A stretch of 64,000 nt of DNA from assembly GCF_026239655.1 (NCBI RefSeq), contig NZ_JAPIVO010000002.1:124001-188000 (forward strand), given 5' to 3'. Numbering within the stretch: position 1 is the first letter of the stretch; the number at the start of each line of letters is the position of its first letter. The translations under genes and the position numbers were made by a program. Source of the stretch: Pedobacter sp. MR2016-24. Its GTDB lineage: Bacteria; Bacteroidota; Bacteroidia; Sphingobacteriales; Sphingobacteriaceae. The notes below the pieces were generated by a model that saw nothing but the letters and a program-made list of their open reading frames with translations, was not told where the DNA came from and did not search any database. Below are positions 46,330 through 55,765 of the stretch, in pieces.

Positions 46330-46367
46330 TTGCCGATCAGGACTGGTTGATTTATTTTAGATCAACC
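46330..46367 (+). promoter_or_regulatory. candidate promoter and operator before rhamnoside SusC
   Basis: TTG at 46330-46332 and TATTTTAG at 46353-46360 are 20 bases apart, close to the Bacteroidota -33/-7 arrangement. An inverted repeat GGTTGAT-N9-ATCAACC (46345-46367) brackets the -7 box, where a repressor such as the GntR protein at 55766 could block transcription. The leader to the ATG at 46376 would be very short. Confidence 0.4.
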
Positions 46368-46375
46368 AAATATAA

Positions 46376-49300
46376 ATGCATATGACGACTGAAAGAAATT
46401 TACAAAAATTCTTTTCTGCGCTGCTTTGTGTACTCTTGTTGATACTGACAACAGCTACAAATGCCCTTTCCCAGCAGATCACCATTACCGGTAAGGTAAC
46501 TGATAAAAATGATGGTAATCCGCTTCCGGGAGTTACAGTAAAAGTAAAAGGTACCGCTGCCGGTGCCACAACAAATTCGAACGGTGTTTATTCGCTTAAA
46601 ACAGTAGATCATGCTATTCTCACCTTTAGTTATATCGGTTACCACCAAATGGAGGTTGCGGTCGCTGGTAAAACCACGCTCGATGTACAACTGGTGTCAA
46701 ATAACCAGCGACTGGATGAGATTGTGGTGATTGGTTACGGAACTACTACAAAAAAAGATGCTACAGGAGCTGTGGCCACACTCTCTGCGGCACAAATGAA
46801 AGATTTACCTGTCAGTTCAGTAGATCAGAAATTAAAAGGACAGATTCCGGGAGTACAGATCAGCACCACAACAGGAACGCCAGGCGGTGGTACGTCAATT
46901 AAAATCAGGGGCTCCGGTTCTATAGGTGCGGGCGATAATCCGTTGTTTGTAGTGGATGGCTATCCGATATCAAATACTTCGGGACAGGTATCCAACCCTC
47001 TGAATGTGATCAATCCAAATGATATAGAATCGGTAACTGTATTAAAGGATGCTTCTTCTACAGCTATATATGGCTCAAGAGGTTCCAACGGAGTTATCGT
47101 AATCACTACGAAACAGGGAGCACGTGGAATTCCAGTGGTCAATGTAAGTGCGTTTACCGGTATTCAGCAGGTTCCTCAGAAAGGGCGTCCGCAAATGCTG
47201 AACGGTACTGAGTTCGCGCAGTTCAGAAAAGATATTATTATTGATGATTTTGCCTCAAGAGGACTAGTGGCTACGGATGCAGATATTCCGGCTGCCTTTC
47301 GTAATCCTGCACAATATGGCGAGGGTACAAACTGGTATAATGAGATTATCCATAACGCACCTACCAGTAACCTGGATGCAAGTATCAGCGGTGGCTCAGA
47401 AAATACAAAATACTCTTTCTCGCTAGGTTATCTGAACCAGGAAGGAACGCTGCGGTATACAGGTTTTGAGCGCTATGCGATCAGGATGAATACGGAAAGT
47501 AAAATCGGCAAGAAGTTGCGGGTGGGACTAAATATAGCGCCGACCAATAGTGTACAGCACCTGAACAGCTTTGAGAGTGACTTTGTGGATGTGCTCAGCA
47601 GGAGTCTCTGGCTCAGTCCGCTGATACCGGTTACTGATGCTTCGGGAAACCTTACGCCATACATATTGTCGCCTGATATGTATGCAGGACCAAATCCACT
47701 GAACAGTCTGGAATTTGCCGGGACTAAATCGAAGAACTTCAGGGGACTGGGAACTGTTTTTGCAGAATACCAGCTGCTGGATGGATTAAAACTAAAGTAC
47801 AGCTTCAACGTAGATTATATCAATGGCTCTTCTTTTGTGTTTAACCCCTCATTTGTAGGTGGTGTAAATGCACCGCCGCCAGTAGTGCCAAATTCTTCTA
47901 CAAACAAATCCACCAGCTTCAACTGGTTGTCCGAAGCGTTGCTGACCTATGATAAAACATTTGCTAAAGATCACCGCCTGAATGTGGTATTAGGTTATAG
48001 TGCACAACAGGAACGTGCAGAAAGTCTGAACCTTTTTGCGGATAACTATCCTGATGATAAGATCCAGACCATCAATGCAGCATCTATTATCAGCTCTTAT
48101 GGAGCGGATGTACAAAAATGGTCTATTATTTCTTACCTGGCCAGGGTAAATTACACTTATAAGGACAAATATTTATTTACAGGTACGGTGCGTACGGATG
48201 GATCTTCCCGTTTTGGAAGTAATAACCGTTATGGTACTTTCCCCTCTGCGGCGGTGGGCTGGAGAGTGTCGCAGGAAGATTTTATGAAAAGCGTAGGTTG
48301 GCTGAGCGATTTAAAACTAAGAGCTACTTATGGCCTTTCTGGTAATTTTAACATTGGAAATTATACGTATATCACCAATATTGGCTCATCTAATTATGCA
48401 TTCGGCGGACAGTTAGCCAGTGGACGGATCCCTGCTTCCCTGAATAATCCTAACCTGACATGGGAAGAGTCTTCACAGCTGGATGCCGGTATTGATCTGG
48501 GCCTGTTCAAAGACCGTGTATATGTTAACCTTGATTATTATAAACGGATCACGAAGGGCATGTTGTACAATAGTGAAATTCCCTTGTCTTCCGGTTACTC
48601 GAATGCGATTATCAACTCTGGCAAGATTGAAAATAAGGGTTTTGAGTTTGGGCTGACCTCTAAAAATCTGGAAGGTGAATTTACCTGGAGCACGAGTGCA
48701 AATATCGCTTTTAACAGGAATAAAGTACTGGCATTGAATGATAATAATGATCCGGTTTATAGTGGACGGAGCGGTGAAGGATCATACCAGCACATTACGC
48801 AGGTAGGGAGACCAGTGGGTGAATTTTACGGGTACATCCTGGAAGGAATCTACCGGGATCAGGATGATCTGGCTAACTCTCCGAAACATGTTACTTCTGT
48901 GGTTGGCTCTGTAAAGTACAAAGACGTAGATAACAACGGGATCATTGAGCCTGTAAAAGATTTTGCCGTGATCGGTTCCCCACAGCCTGATTTTACCTGG
49001 GGATTAACAAATACATTTGGTTATAAAGGCTTTGACTTGAATCTGCTGCTGGTAGGCTCGCAAGGCGGACAAATCTTAAAAACGGCAAACCAATACCTGC
49101 TGAATATTGATGGTATTTTTAATGTAGATCAGAAAGTGCTGAACAGATGGCGGTCGCCCGAAAACCCCGGCGATGGCTTCACGCCCACTACAAACGGTTC
49201 CAGGGTAATTTACCGTGATGTCAATTCATCATGGGTAGAAAGCGCCAGTTATATGCGCATCCAGAATGTGACGCTGGGTTATAAATTTAGCGGGAAATGG

Positions 49301-49510
49301 CTGGAAAACTCGAAAGTGATTAAAGGGGCAAGGATTTATTCCAGCGTTCAGAATCTGGCTACTTTCACCAAATACAGCGGTGCCAATCCGGAGGTGAGCA
49401 GAAATACGATTTCGGGCAATGCAGTGAGCAGTGCACTGGTTCCGGGAGAGGATTTCACGAACTACCCCTTGCCAAGAACTTTTATCCTTGGTGTAAACCT
49501 AACTTTTTAA
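46376..49510 (+). CDS. SusC/RagA-family TonB-dependent transporter of the rhamnoside locus (1044 aa)
   Basis: Signal peptide with FFSALLCVLLLILTTATNALS (ATG 46376 or 46382). A carboxypeptidase-regulatory-like domain (ITGKVTDKNDGNPLPGVTVKVKG pattern, about 35-110), a plug with GYGTTTKKDATGAV, NPLFVVDGYPIS and LKDASSTAIYGSRGSNGVIVITTK, and a barrel ending FILGVNLTF follow. There is no STN domain and no FecR/sigma pair, so regulation is expected through the nearby GntR/AraC proteins. With the SusD at 49530 it should import rhamnose-containing oligosaccharides or glycosides. Confidence 0.93.
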   Translation: MHMTTERNLQKFFSALLCVLLLILTTATNALSQQITITGKVTDKNDGNPLPGVTVKVKGTAAGATTNSNGVYSLKTVDHAILTFSYIGYHQMEVAVAGKTTLDVQLVSNNQRLDEIVVIGYGTTTKKDATGAVATLSAAQMKDLPVSSVDQKLKGQIPGVQISTTTGTPGGGTSIKIRGSGSIGAGDNPLFVVDGYPISNTSGQVSNPLNVINPNDIESVTVLKDASSTAIYGSRGSNGVIVITTKQGARGIPVVNVSAFTGIQQVPQKGRPQMLNGTEFAQFRKDIIIDDFASRGLVATDADIPAAFRNPAQYGEGTNWYNEIIHNAPTSNLDASISGGSENTKYSFSLGYLNQEGTLRYTGFERYAIRMNTESKIGKKLRVGLNIAPTNSVQHLNSFESDFVDVLSRSLWLSPLIPVTDASGNLTPYILSPDMYAGPNPLNSLEFAGTKSKNFRGLGTVFAEYQLLDGLKLKYSFNVDYINGSSFVFNPSFVGGVNAPPPVVPNSSTNKSTSFNWLSEALLTYDKTFAKDHRLNVVLGYSAQQERAESLNLFADNYPDDKIQTINAASIISSYGADVQKWSIISYLARVNYTYKDKYLFTGTVRTDGSSRFGSNNRYGTFPSAAVGWRVSQEDFMKSVGWLSDLKLRATYGLSGNFNIGNYTYITNIGSSNYAFGGQLASGRIPASLNNPNLTWEESSQLDAGIDLGLFKDRVYVNLDYYKRITKGMLYNSEIPLSSGYSNAIINSGKIENKGFEFGLTSKNLEGEFTWSTSANIAFNRNKVLALNDNNDPVYSGRSGEGSYQHITQVGRPVGEFYGYILEGIYRDQDDLANSPKHVTSVVGSVKYKDVDNNGIIEPVKDFAVIGSPQPDFTWGLTNTFGYKGFDLNLLLVGSQGGQILKTANQYLLNIDGIFNVDQKVLNRWRSPENPGDGFTPTTNGSRVIYRDVNSSWVESASYMRIQNVTLGYKFSGKWLENSKVIKGARIYSSVQNLATFTKYSGANPEVSRNTISGNAVSSALVPGEDFTNYPLPRTFILGVNLTF

Positions 49511-49529
49511 TCTTTCAGCAATTATCATC

Positions 49530-51044
49530 ATGAAGAATTATTCAACATATATCGTTACAGGCGTATTTTTAATCAGCTTAGTCATTTCCGGCTGCAAAAA
49601 GGACTTTTTAGATCAGACTCCTGAAGCTTCTATTGCCGGAACTAACTTTTATAAAACGGAAGGGGATATCAGACAGGCTGTTAATGGCGCTTACTCTTCG
49701 ATCAGTGATATGGGCAGGGTAAGCTACTGGCTGTTCGGTGAAATGCGGTCGGACAATACGACCTATCAATATAACCCGTCAGACAGGGGCTATGAGCAGC
49801 GTGAGTTTATAGACGAATTTCTTGTTGGCGCCACAGCGGAGCCATTGCAGCTGTACTGGCAGCAAAATTATACGGCAATTGCCCGTTGTAATGAGATCCT
49901 GACCAGAATTGGAGAGGTGCCTATGGCAGAGGTCATGAAAAACCAGTACTCCGGGGAGGCGACATTCTTGCGTGCTTTTAATTATTTCAACCTGGTCAGG
50001 CAGTTTGGCGGTGTACCTTTAAGGCTGCTCCCTACCCAGTCGCCCGAAGATGCCCGGTCGAAGGGCAGGGCCAGTGTGGATGAAGTTTATACACAGATTA
50101 TTGCGGACCTGAATGCGTCTGCTACCAGCCTTCCTGTAAAATATGGCAGTACAGATGCGGGGCGTGCTACGCAGGGTGCTGCGCTTTCCCTGCTGGCCAA
50201 AGTGTACATGACGCAAAAGAAATTCAGCGAAGCGCTGGTGGCCCTCCGTAAAGTGCAGACTTTAGATTATAGTTTGATACCTGTTTATAACGATATATTT
50301 TTACCATCAAGTAAAAATAATAGCGAGTCTGTTTTCGAAATTCAGTATCTTGGTGCACAACCCGGTCTCGAAAGTAATTTTATGTATCAGTTTGCACCAT
50401 GGAATTCTGGCAGTATTGTTACGGGTGACCCGGGCACAACCCTTGGGGGTGGTAACGGATGGAATATCCCTACGCAAGATATGATCAGTGCCTATGAGGC
50501 GGGCGATTTAAGAAAGGACGTTTCACTGGCAACGAGTTTTACAGATCTGACGGGCAAAGTGATCAATATTCCATATGTTAAAAAATACAATCACGGTATT
50601 GTAGACAGGGGGCGTACAAATGACAATTTCCCGGTAATCAGGTATGCGGATGTTTTGCTGATGATTGCAGAATGTTTAAATGAGCAGGGATTTGCTGCCG
50701 GCGGAGAAGCCTTTACCCTGCTGAATCAGATTCGCACACGTGCCGGTCTGCCTGCAAAGACCGCCGGAAATGCGGTTGCTGCCTTAAGTGTAGACAGTCA
50801 GCAGGCGTTCAGGGATGCGATTTTACAGGAGAGAAGAGTTGAACTGGCTTTCGAAAATCATCGCTGGTATGATCTTGTCCGTTCGGGAAAAGCGGAAACA
50901 CTCATGGCTGCCCATGGACAATATGAGATTGCAAACAAGCCAAATATTCCTTCAGGATCCTATATTTTGAATACAAATAAGCTCTTGCTGCCGCTTCCGC
51001 AAAGAGAAGTGAATCTTGATAATCTAACTCAAAACCCTCAATAA
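49530..51044 (+). CDS. SusD/RagB-family surface glycan-binding lipoprotein (504 aa)
   Basis: Lipobox VISGC, then KKDFLDQTPEASI. SusD core elements are AIARCNEILTRIG, GEATFLRAFNYFNLVRQFGGVPLRL and GAALSLLAKVYMTQKKFSEAL; the C-terminal signature is LLMIAECLNEQG and LQERRVELAFENHRWYDLVRSG. It lies 19 bases after SusC and 7 bases before the second rhamnosidase gene, so these genes share a transcript. It would bind rhamnosylated substrate at the cell surface. Confidence 0.94.
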   Translation: MKNYSTYIVTGVFLISLVISGCKKDFLDQTPEASIAGTNFYKTEGDIRQAVNGAYSSISDMGRVSYWLFGEMRSDNTTYQYNPSDRGYEQREFIDEFLVGATAEPLQLYWQQNYTAIARCNEILTRIGEVPMAEVMKNQYSGEATFLRAFNYFNLVRQFGGVPLRLLPTQSPEDARSKGRASVDEVYTQIIADLNASATSLPVKYGSTDAGRATQGAALSLLAKVYMTQKKFSEALVALRKVQTLDYSLIPVYNDIFLPSSKNNSESVFEIQYLGAQPGLESNFMYQFAPWNSGSIVTGDPGTTLGGGNGWNIPTQDMISAYEAGDLRKDVSLATSFTDLTGKVINIPYVKKYNHGIVDRGRTNDNFPVIRYADVLLMIAECLNEQGFAAGGEAFTLLNQIRTRAGLPAKTAGNAVAALSVDSQQAFRDAILQERRVELAFENHRWYDLVRSGKAETLMAAHGQYEIANKPNIPSGSYILNTNKLLLPLPQREVNLDNLTQNPQ

Positions 51045-51051
51045 CCACACT

Positions 51052-53787
51052 ATGAGAAATTATTTTTTAATAGTTGCCCTCCATTGTTCATTGTTTACGC
51101 TTTCAGTATCTGCTCAGCAACTGCAGGTGAGCGACTTAAAGACAGAATATCAGGAAAATCCGTTGAATATCAGCGCTGCTGCGCCCCGGTTAAGCTGGAA
51201 GATCCGGTCAGCCCAGCGCAATGTGATGCAAACGGCTTATCAGATCAGGGTAGGGACAGATTCTGCGAATTTATCTGCAGGGAAATCACTGGTATGGGAT
51301 AGTGGTAAAAAGAAAGGCGAGGTTTCGGTATTTCTGCCCTATGCCGGTACACCTTTGAAACCCAACACAAAATATTACTGGCAGGTGAAGGTAAAAGATA
51401 ACCAGGGAAAGGAATCTGCCTGGAGCGCCATTGGTTCCTGGCGCACAAGTCTGTTTGGCGCAGCTAACTGGTCGGCCAAATGGATTACCAGCGATCTTGC
51501 TGATACGATCACAGGACCAAGCCCGATGTTCAGGAAAGTGTTTGCTGCGACTGGAAAAGTGAAATCTGCCATCTTATACATAACTGCGCGTGGTTTATAT
51601 GAAGCACAGTTAAACGGTAAACGCGTAGGCAGGGATCACCTGGCTCCCGGATGGACAAGTTATTCCAAAAGACTCCTATATCAAAGTTATGACGTAACCT
51701 CGTTGCTCAAAAACGGGCAGAATGCCATTGGGTTCACGCTCGGTAATGGATGGTATGCAGGTCGCATTGGCTTTGATAATCAAAGAGGTTTTTATGGTAA
51801 ACAGGTGAGCGGACTGGCACAGCTGCAGATTGAATATGCTGATGGCACAACAAAGACCATTGGCAGTGACGATACCTGGAAGTATGCTACCGGCCCCATC
51901 CGCTTCTCGGATTTATATAACGGAGAGGTATATGATGCAAAGTATGAAAAGAAAGGCTGGGCACTGCCAGACTATAATGATACAGGCTGGAAAGGGGTGA
52001 CAATTGCAGATGCAGGAAAAGAAGTACTGGAAAGCAGTATCAGTCCCCTTCCCCACAAACATGAAGAGTTCAAAGTAGTCAGGATCATTAAAACTCCGAA
52101 AGGGGAGACGGTGCTGGATTTCGGTCAGAACCTGGTCGGCTGGGTGTCATTCCAGTTAAGTGGCAAAGCTGGATCTTCCATCCAGTTTGAACATGGCGAG
52201 GTATTGGATAAGGCGGGTAATTTTTATGATGATAACATGCGCTCCGCGAAACAGCTGGTCAGGTATATCTTTAAAGGATCTGGTGTAGAAAGTTATGAAC
52301 CACATTTTACTTACCAGGGTTTCAGGTATGTGAAAGTAACAGGAAATGTAGCCAACCTTAATCCTGCAGCTTTTAAAGCTATTGCTGTTTATGCTGATAT
52401 GGCGACGACAGGTAAGTTCAGTACTTCAAATACTTTGCTGAACCAGCTACAGCATAATATTGAATGGGGACAAAAGGGTAATTTTATGGATGTGCCGACG
52501 GATTGTCCGCAGCGTGATGAACGTTTGGGCTGGACAGGAGATGCACAGGTGTTTTTCAGAACGGCAGCATTTAACATGGACGTGGCGGGATTTTTTACCA
52601 AGTGGATGAAAGATGTAGCTTCAGATCAGTTACCGAATGGAAGTGTGCCTTTTGTAGTGCCTAACATATTGAATGAAGGTTCTACGGGATCTGCTGGCTG
52701 GGGAGACGTAGCAACGATTATCCCATGGAATATGTACGTTGCTTATGGTGATCAGCAAATACTGGCAAACCAGTATCCCAGTATGCGGGCCTGGGTAGAA
52801 TTCATGACGTCGAAAAGTACAAATGATCTTTGGAATACGGGCTTTCACTTTGGCGACTGGCTGTTTTATCGTCCGGATGATGACAATGATGGTCGCTCAG
52901 CCATCACAGATAAATACCTGATTGCTCAGGCCTTTTATGCACATTCTACACAGTTGCTGATCAATGCGGCAAAAGTGTTGGGCAATAAGGGGGATGAAGA
53001 TAAATATACTGCACTGCTGGAGCGGATTAAAAAGGCTTTTCTAAAAGAATATTTAACACCTAACGGCAGACTGGTTTCCGGTTCGCAGACAGCTTATGTG
53101 CTGGCACTGAATTTTGAGCTGTTACCGGAAAACCTGAGACAACAGGCAGTAGATTTCCTGGTTACAAATATTAAAAGTTATGGCAATCACCTCACCACCG
53201 GTTTCCTTGGAACTCCCTATTTATGTCATGTACTTACCCGTTTTGGTCGTACGGACGTAGCTTACGAACTATTGCTGCAGGAAACCTATCCTTCATGGTT
53301 ATACCCTGTTAAAATGGGCGCAACCACTATCTGGGAACGCTGGGATGGGATCAAGCCTGATGGCAGTTTTCAAACCACGGGCATGAACTCGTTTAACCAT
53401 TATGCCTACGGTGCAATCGGCGACTGGATGTATAGGGTGATGGCAGGGCTGGATACGGATGAGTCGGGACCAGGCTATAAGAAAATAACCATCTCCCCAA
53501 AACCGGGGGGCAATATCACACATGCGGCAGCAGAACTGGAAACATTATATGGGCTGGCAGTAAGCGACTGGAAAATAGAGAACGGCAATTTTAAATTAAA
53601 AGTAGTTATTCCTCCCAATACCACAGCGCTGATCAGGCTGCCTGGTGCCGCTAAAGCGTCTGTAACAGAAAATGGGCTTGTATTGAAAGAAGTTAAAGGA
53701 TTTAGCAAGGTAGCAGATCAGGGTAACGATGTTGAAATAAATGCTGGTTCCGGTACCTATCAGTTTGAATACGCAGTAAAATTGTAG
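51052..53787 (+). CDS. alpha-L-rhamnosidase, GH78 (911 aa)
   Basis: Exported (FLIVALHCSLFTLSVSAQ). Domains as in the enzyme at 43540, including LYEAQLNGKRVGRDHLAPGW in the Bac_rhamnosid_N part. The catalytic block DCPQRDERLGWTGD has one extra residue between the acids (Asp484, Glu490, Asp497) compared with the first enzyme, and Glu762 in TIWERW is the other expected catalytic Glu. The different spacing and divergence elsewhere suggest a different rhamnosidic linkage or aglycone preference. It lies within the SusC/SusD transcript. Confidence 0.93.
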   Translation: MRNYFLIVALHCSLFTLSVSAQQLQVSDLKTEYQENPLNISAAAPRLSWKIRSAQRNVMQTAYQIRVGTDSANLSAGKSLVWDSGKKKGEVSVFLPYAGTPLKPNTKYYWQVKVKDNQGKESAWSAIGSWRTSLFGAANWSAKWITSDLADTITGPSPMFRKVFAATGKVKSAILYITARGLYEAQLNGKRVGRDHLAPGWTSYSKRLLYQSYDVTSLLKNGQNAIGFTLGNGWYAGRIGFDNQRGFYGKQVSGLAQLQIEYADGTTKTIGSDDTWKYATGPIRFSDLYNGEVYDAKYEKKGWALPDYNDTGWKGVTIADAGKEVLESSISPLPHKHEEFKVVRIIKTPKGETVLDFGQNLVGWVSFQLSGKAGSSIQFEHGEVLDKAGNFYDDNMRSAKQLVRYIFKGSGVESYEPHFTYQGFRYVKVTGNVANLNPAAFKAIAVYADMATTGKFSTSNTLLNQLQHNIEWGQKGNFMDVPTDCPQRDERLGWTGDAQVFFRTAAFNMDVAGFFTKWMKDVASDQLPNGSVPFVVPNILNEGSTGSAGWGDVATIIPWNMYVAYGDQQILANQYPSMRAWVEFMTSKSTNDLWNTGFHFGDWLFYRPDDDNDGRSAITDKYLIAQAFYAHSTQLLINAAKVLGNKGDEDKYTALLERIKKAFLKEYLTPNGRLVSGSQTAYVLALNFELLPENLRQQAVDFLVTNIKSYGNHLTTGFLGTPYLCHVLTRFGRTDVAYELLLQETYPSWLYPVKMGATTIWERWDGIKPDGSFQTTGMNSFNHYAYGAIGDWMYRVMAGLDTDESGPGYKKITISPKPGGNITHAAAELETLYGLAVSDWKIENGNFKLKVVIPPNTTALIRLPGAAKASVTENGLVLKEVKGFSKVADQGNDVEINAGSGTYQFEYAVKL

Positions 53788-53801
53788 ATATTACGCAGGC
53801 T

Positions 53802-53846
53802 AATGGAATCGGATCGGCTGAGATATTCAGCTGATCCGATTCCATT
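53802..53846 (+). terminator. 20-bp hairpin between rhamnosidase gene and small membrane peptide
   Basis: AATGGAATCGGATCGGCTGA (53802-53821) pairs with 53827-53846 with a single G-T wobble around a five-base loop. No T-run follows (ATAAAACCAA), so it may be an mRNA-stabilising, processing or attenuation structure rather than a full terminator. Confidence 0.65.
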
Positions 53847-53865
53847 ATAAAACCAAATAAAATTA

Positions 53866-53994
53866 ATGAGCAGGTTAAAGAATAGCATATATTTTTTACT
53901 CATCGGCTGTATACTGGCGGCATTTTTAATCCCTCCGGATAATATTTCCCGCAAAGGTGGGCTGAAAGACCTGCTGGCTACTATAAAATATTAG
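53866..53994 (+). CDS. small membrane peptide, 42 aa, unknown function
   Basis: A 42-codon frame (ATG 53866, TAG 53992-53994) encodes one hydrophobic segment, NSIYFLLIGCILAAFLIPP, then a short basic tail with ISRKGGLKDLLATIKY. It could also read as a lipoprotein-like signal (LIGC) with a tiny mature part. It lies between the 20-bp hairpin and the next rhamnosidase gene, nine bases upstream of its ATG, so may couple translation. Expression is unproven. Confidence 0.5.
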   Translation: MSRLKNSIYFLLIGCILAAFLIPPDNISRKGGLKDLLATIKY

Positions 53995-54003
53995 CCTTAA
54001 CCC

Positions 54004-55725
54004 ATGATCAAGATGAAATATCCCCTTTTGTTAGCCTGTTTTTTATCCTTGGCGATCACTGTGTCTGCCCAGAAAGATCCACGCGTTCGTGAATATCTTT
54101 CTCCCCGACGCATCCTGTGGCAGTCGGACACCACCGGCAGGTACATCCTGAATGCACAGCAATTACTCAAAGCAGGAAACGGGCAGGCAGAGCTGGTCAA
54201 TAAAGATCTGGTCACCTTAAAAAGTGATAATAATACCAAACCAGGTATTTTGCTGGATTATGGCAAAGAACTCCACGGAGGTTTGCAACTCGTTACCGGA
54301 TTGATGAATAAACAGGGCCCCGTGAAGGTGCGCATTCGTTTCGGGGAATCTGCGGGTGAGGCTATGGCGGAAATAGATACTTTAAGCGGGGCTACGAACG
54401 ACCATGCCATTCGTGATTTTACTGTTGAGCTGCCCTGGCTGGGGGGGCTGGAATTGGGGAACACAGGATTTCGTTTTGTGCGGATAGATCTGGCCGATAC
54501 CAATACAGAACTGCTGTTAAAAGAAGTGAGAGCAATCGCTACTTACCGTGATGTACCGTATCTGGGCTCCTTTCACAGTAGTGATGAAAGGCTCAATAAA
54601 ATCTGGGCCACCGGTGCCTATACTGTTCATTTAAATATGCAGCAATATTTGTGGGACGGAATTAAAAGAGACAGGTTAGTATGGGTAGGGGATATGCATC
54701 CTGAAGTAATGACCATAAATACTGTTTTTGGTTATAACGAGGTGGTACCTAAAAGTCTTGATCTGATCAAAAAGGTAACGCCAGTACCAGAATGGATGAA
54801 TGGGATCAGTTCCTATTCGATGTGGTGGATCCGGATTCAGCGCGACTGGTATCAATACCAGGGAAATCTGAATTACCTGAAAGCGCAGCGTACTTATCTG
54901 CTTAGCCTGCTGAATCACCTGATGACGAAAGTGAAAGGCAATGAGGAAGACCTGGATGGCATGCGCTTTATGGACTGGCCATCTTATGCCAATAAACCCG
55001 CCGTGCATGCCGGTCTGCAGGCCATGATGTTGCTTACCTTAAAAGACGGTGCTGAACTCTGCCATATCCTCGGCGAAGAAGCCACAGCACTTAAATGTGA
55101 GTCGACCCTAAATTTGTTAAAGAAAAGCGTTCCCGATGCGGCAAACAATAAGCAGGCAGCAGCATTGCTGGCTTTAGCGGGATTAATGCCGGCTGAAAAA
55201 GCAAACAGAGAATTTATTGCTGTGGGCGGCACAAAAGATTTCTCTACTTTTTACGGCTACTACATGCTGCAGGCAAAGGCTAAAGCAGGAGATTACCAGG
55301 GAGCGATAGACAATATCAGGGAATATTGGGGCGGGATGCTGGACATGGGGGCTACTACCTTCTGGGAGGATTTTGAGCTGTCCTGGACGAAAAATGCGGG
55401 ACGCATTGATGAGCTGGTACCTGCCGGTAAAGTAGATATCCATGCAGCCTATGGTGCCTACAGCTATAAAAAACTAAGGCATAGCCTTGCTCATGGCTGG
55501 GCATCCGGACCTACCTCATGGCTTACAGAACATGTTCTGGGGGTGCAGGTTATTGCGCCCGGCTGTAAAGTGATCCGGGTAAGGCCGCATTTGGGCGACC
55601 TGAGTTTTGTTGAGGGTACATTTCCAACGCCCTATGGCCTCGTAAAAATAAAACATACTCAACTGGCTAAGGGCAAAGTGAATACGGTAATTGATGCGCC
55701 TGAAATGGTGAAGGTGATCAGGTAA
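54004..55725 (+). CDS. alpha-L-rhamnosidase-like glycoside hydrolase (six-hairpin), short form 573 aa
   Basis: Signal peptide YPLLLACFLSLAITVSAQ (ATG 54004 or 54013). A short beta domain with FGESAGEAMAEID and FRFVRIDLADT leads to an (alpha/alpha)6 catalytic domain. WDGIKRDRLVWVGDMHPE holds Asp223 and Asp230, a variant of the GH78 D-R-x3-G-D pattern, and Glu455 in TTFWEDF matches the second catalytic Glu. The N-terminal FN3/Bac_rhamnosid_N modules of the larger enzymes are missing. Substrate is probably a rhamnoside, but a related sugar is possible. The GntR gene follows after 40 bases. Confidence 0.82.
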   Translation: MIKMKYPLLLACFLSLAITVSAQKDPRVREYLSPRRILWQSDTTGRYILNAQQLLKAGNGQAELVNKDLVTLKSDNNTKPGILLDYGKELHGGLQLVTGLMNKQGPVKVRIRFGESAGEAMAEIDTLSGATNDHAIRDFTVELPWLGGLELGNTGFRFVRIDLADTNTELLLKEVRAIATYRDVPYLGSFHSSDERLNKIWATGAYTVHLNMQQYLWDGIKRDRLVWVGDMHPEVMTINTVFGYNEVVPKSLDLIKKVTPVPEWMNGISSYSMWWIRIQRDWYQYQGNLNYLKAQRTYLLSLLNHLMTKVKGNEEDLDGMRFMDWPSYANKPAVHAGLQAMMLLTLKDGAELCHILGEEATALKCESTLNLLKKSVPDAANNKQAAALLALAGLMPAEKANREFIAVGGTKDFSTFYGYYMLQAKAKAGDYQGAIDNIREYWGGMLDMGATTFWEDFELSWTKNAGRIDELVPAGKVDIHAAYGAYSYKKLRHSLAHGWASGPTSWLTEHVLGVQVIAPGCKVIRVRPHLGDLSFVEGTFPTPYGLVKIKHTQLAKGKVNTVIDAPEMVKVIR

Positions 55726-55765
55726 TTTCCTAATTTATGCTAAAAGGTTTTAAAAAGATATCATT

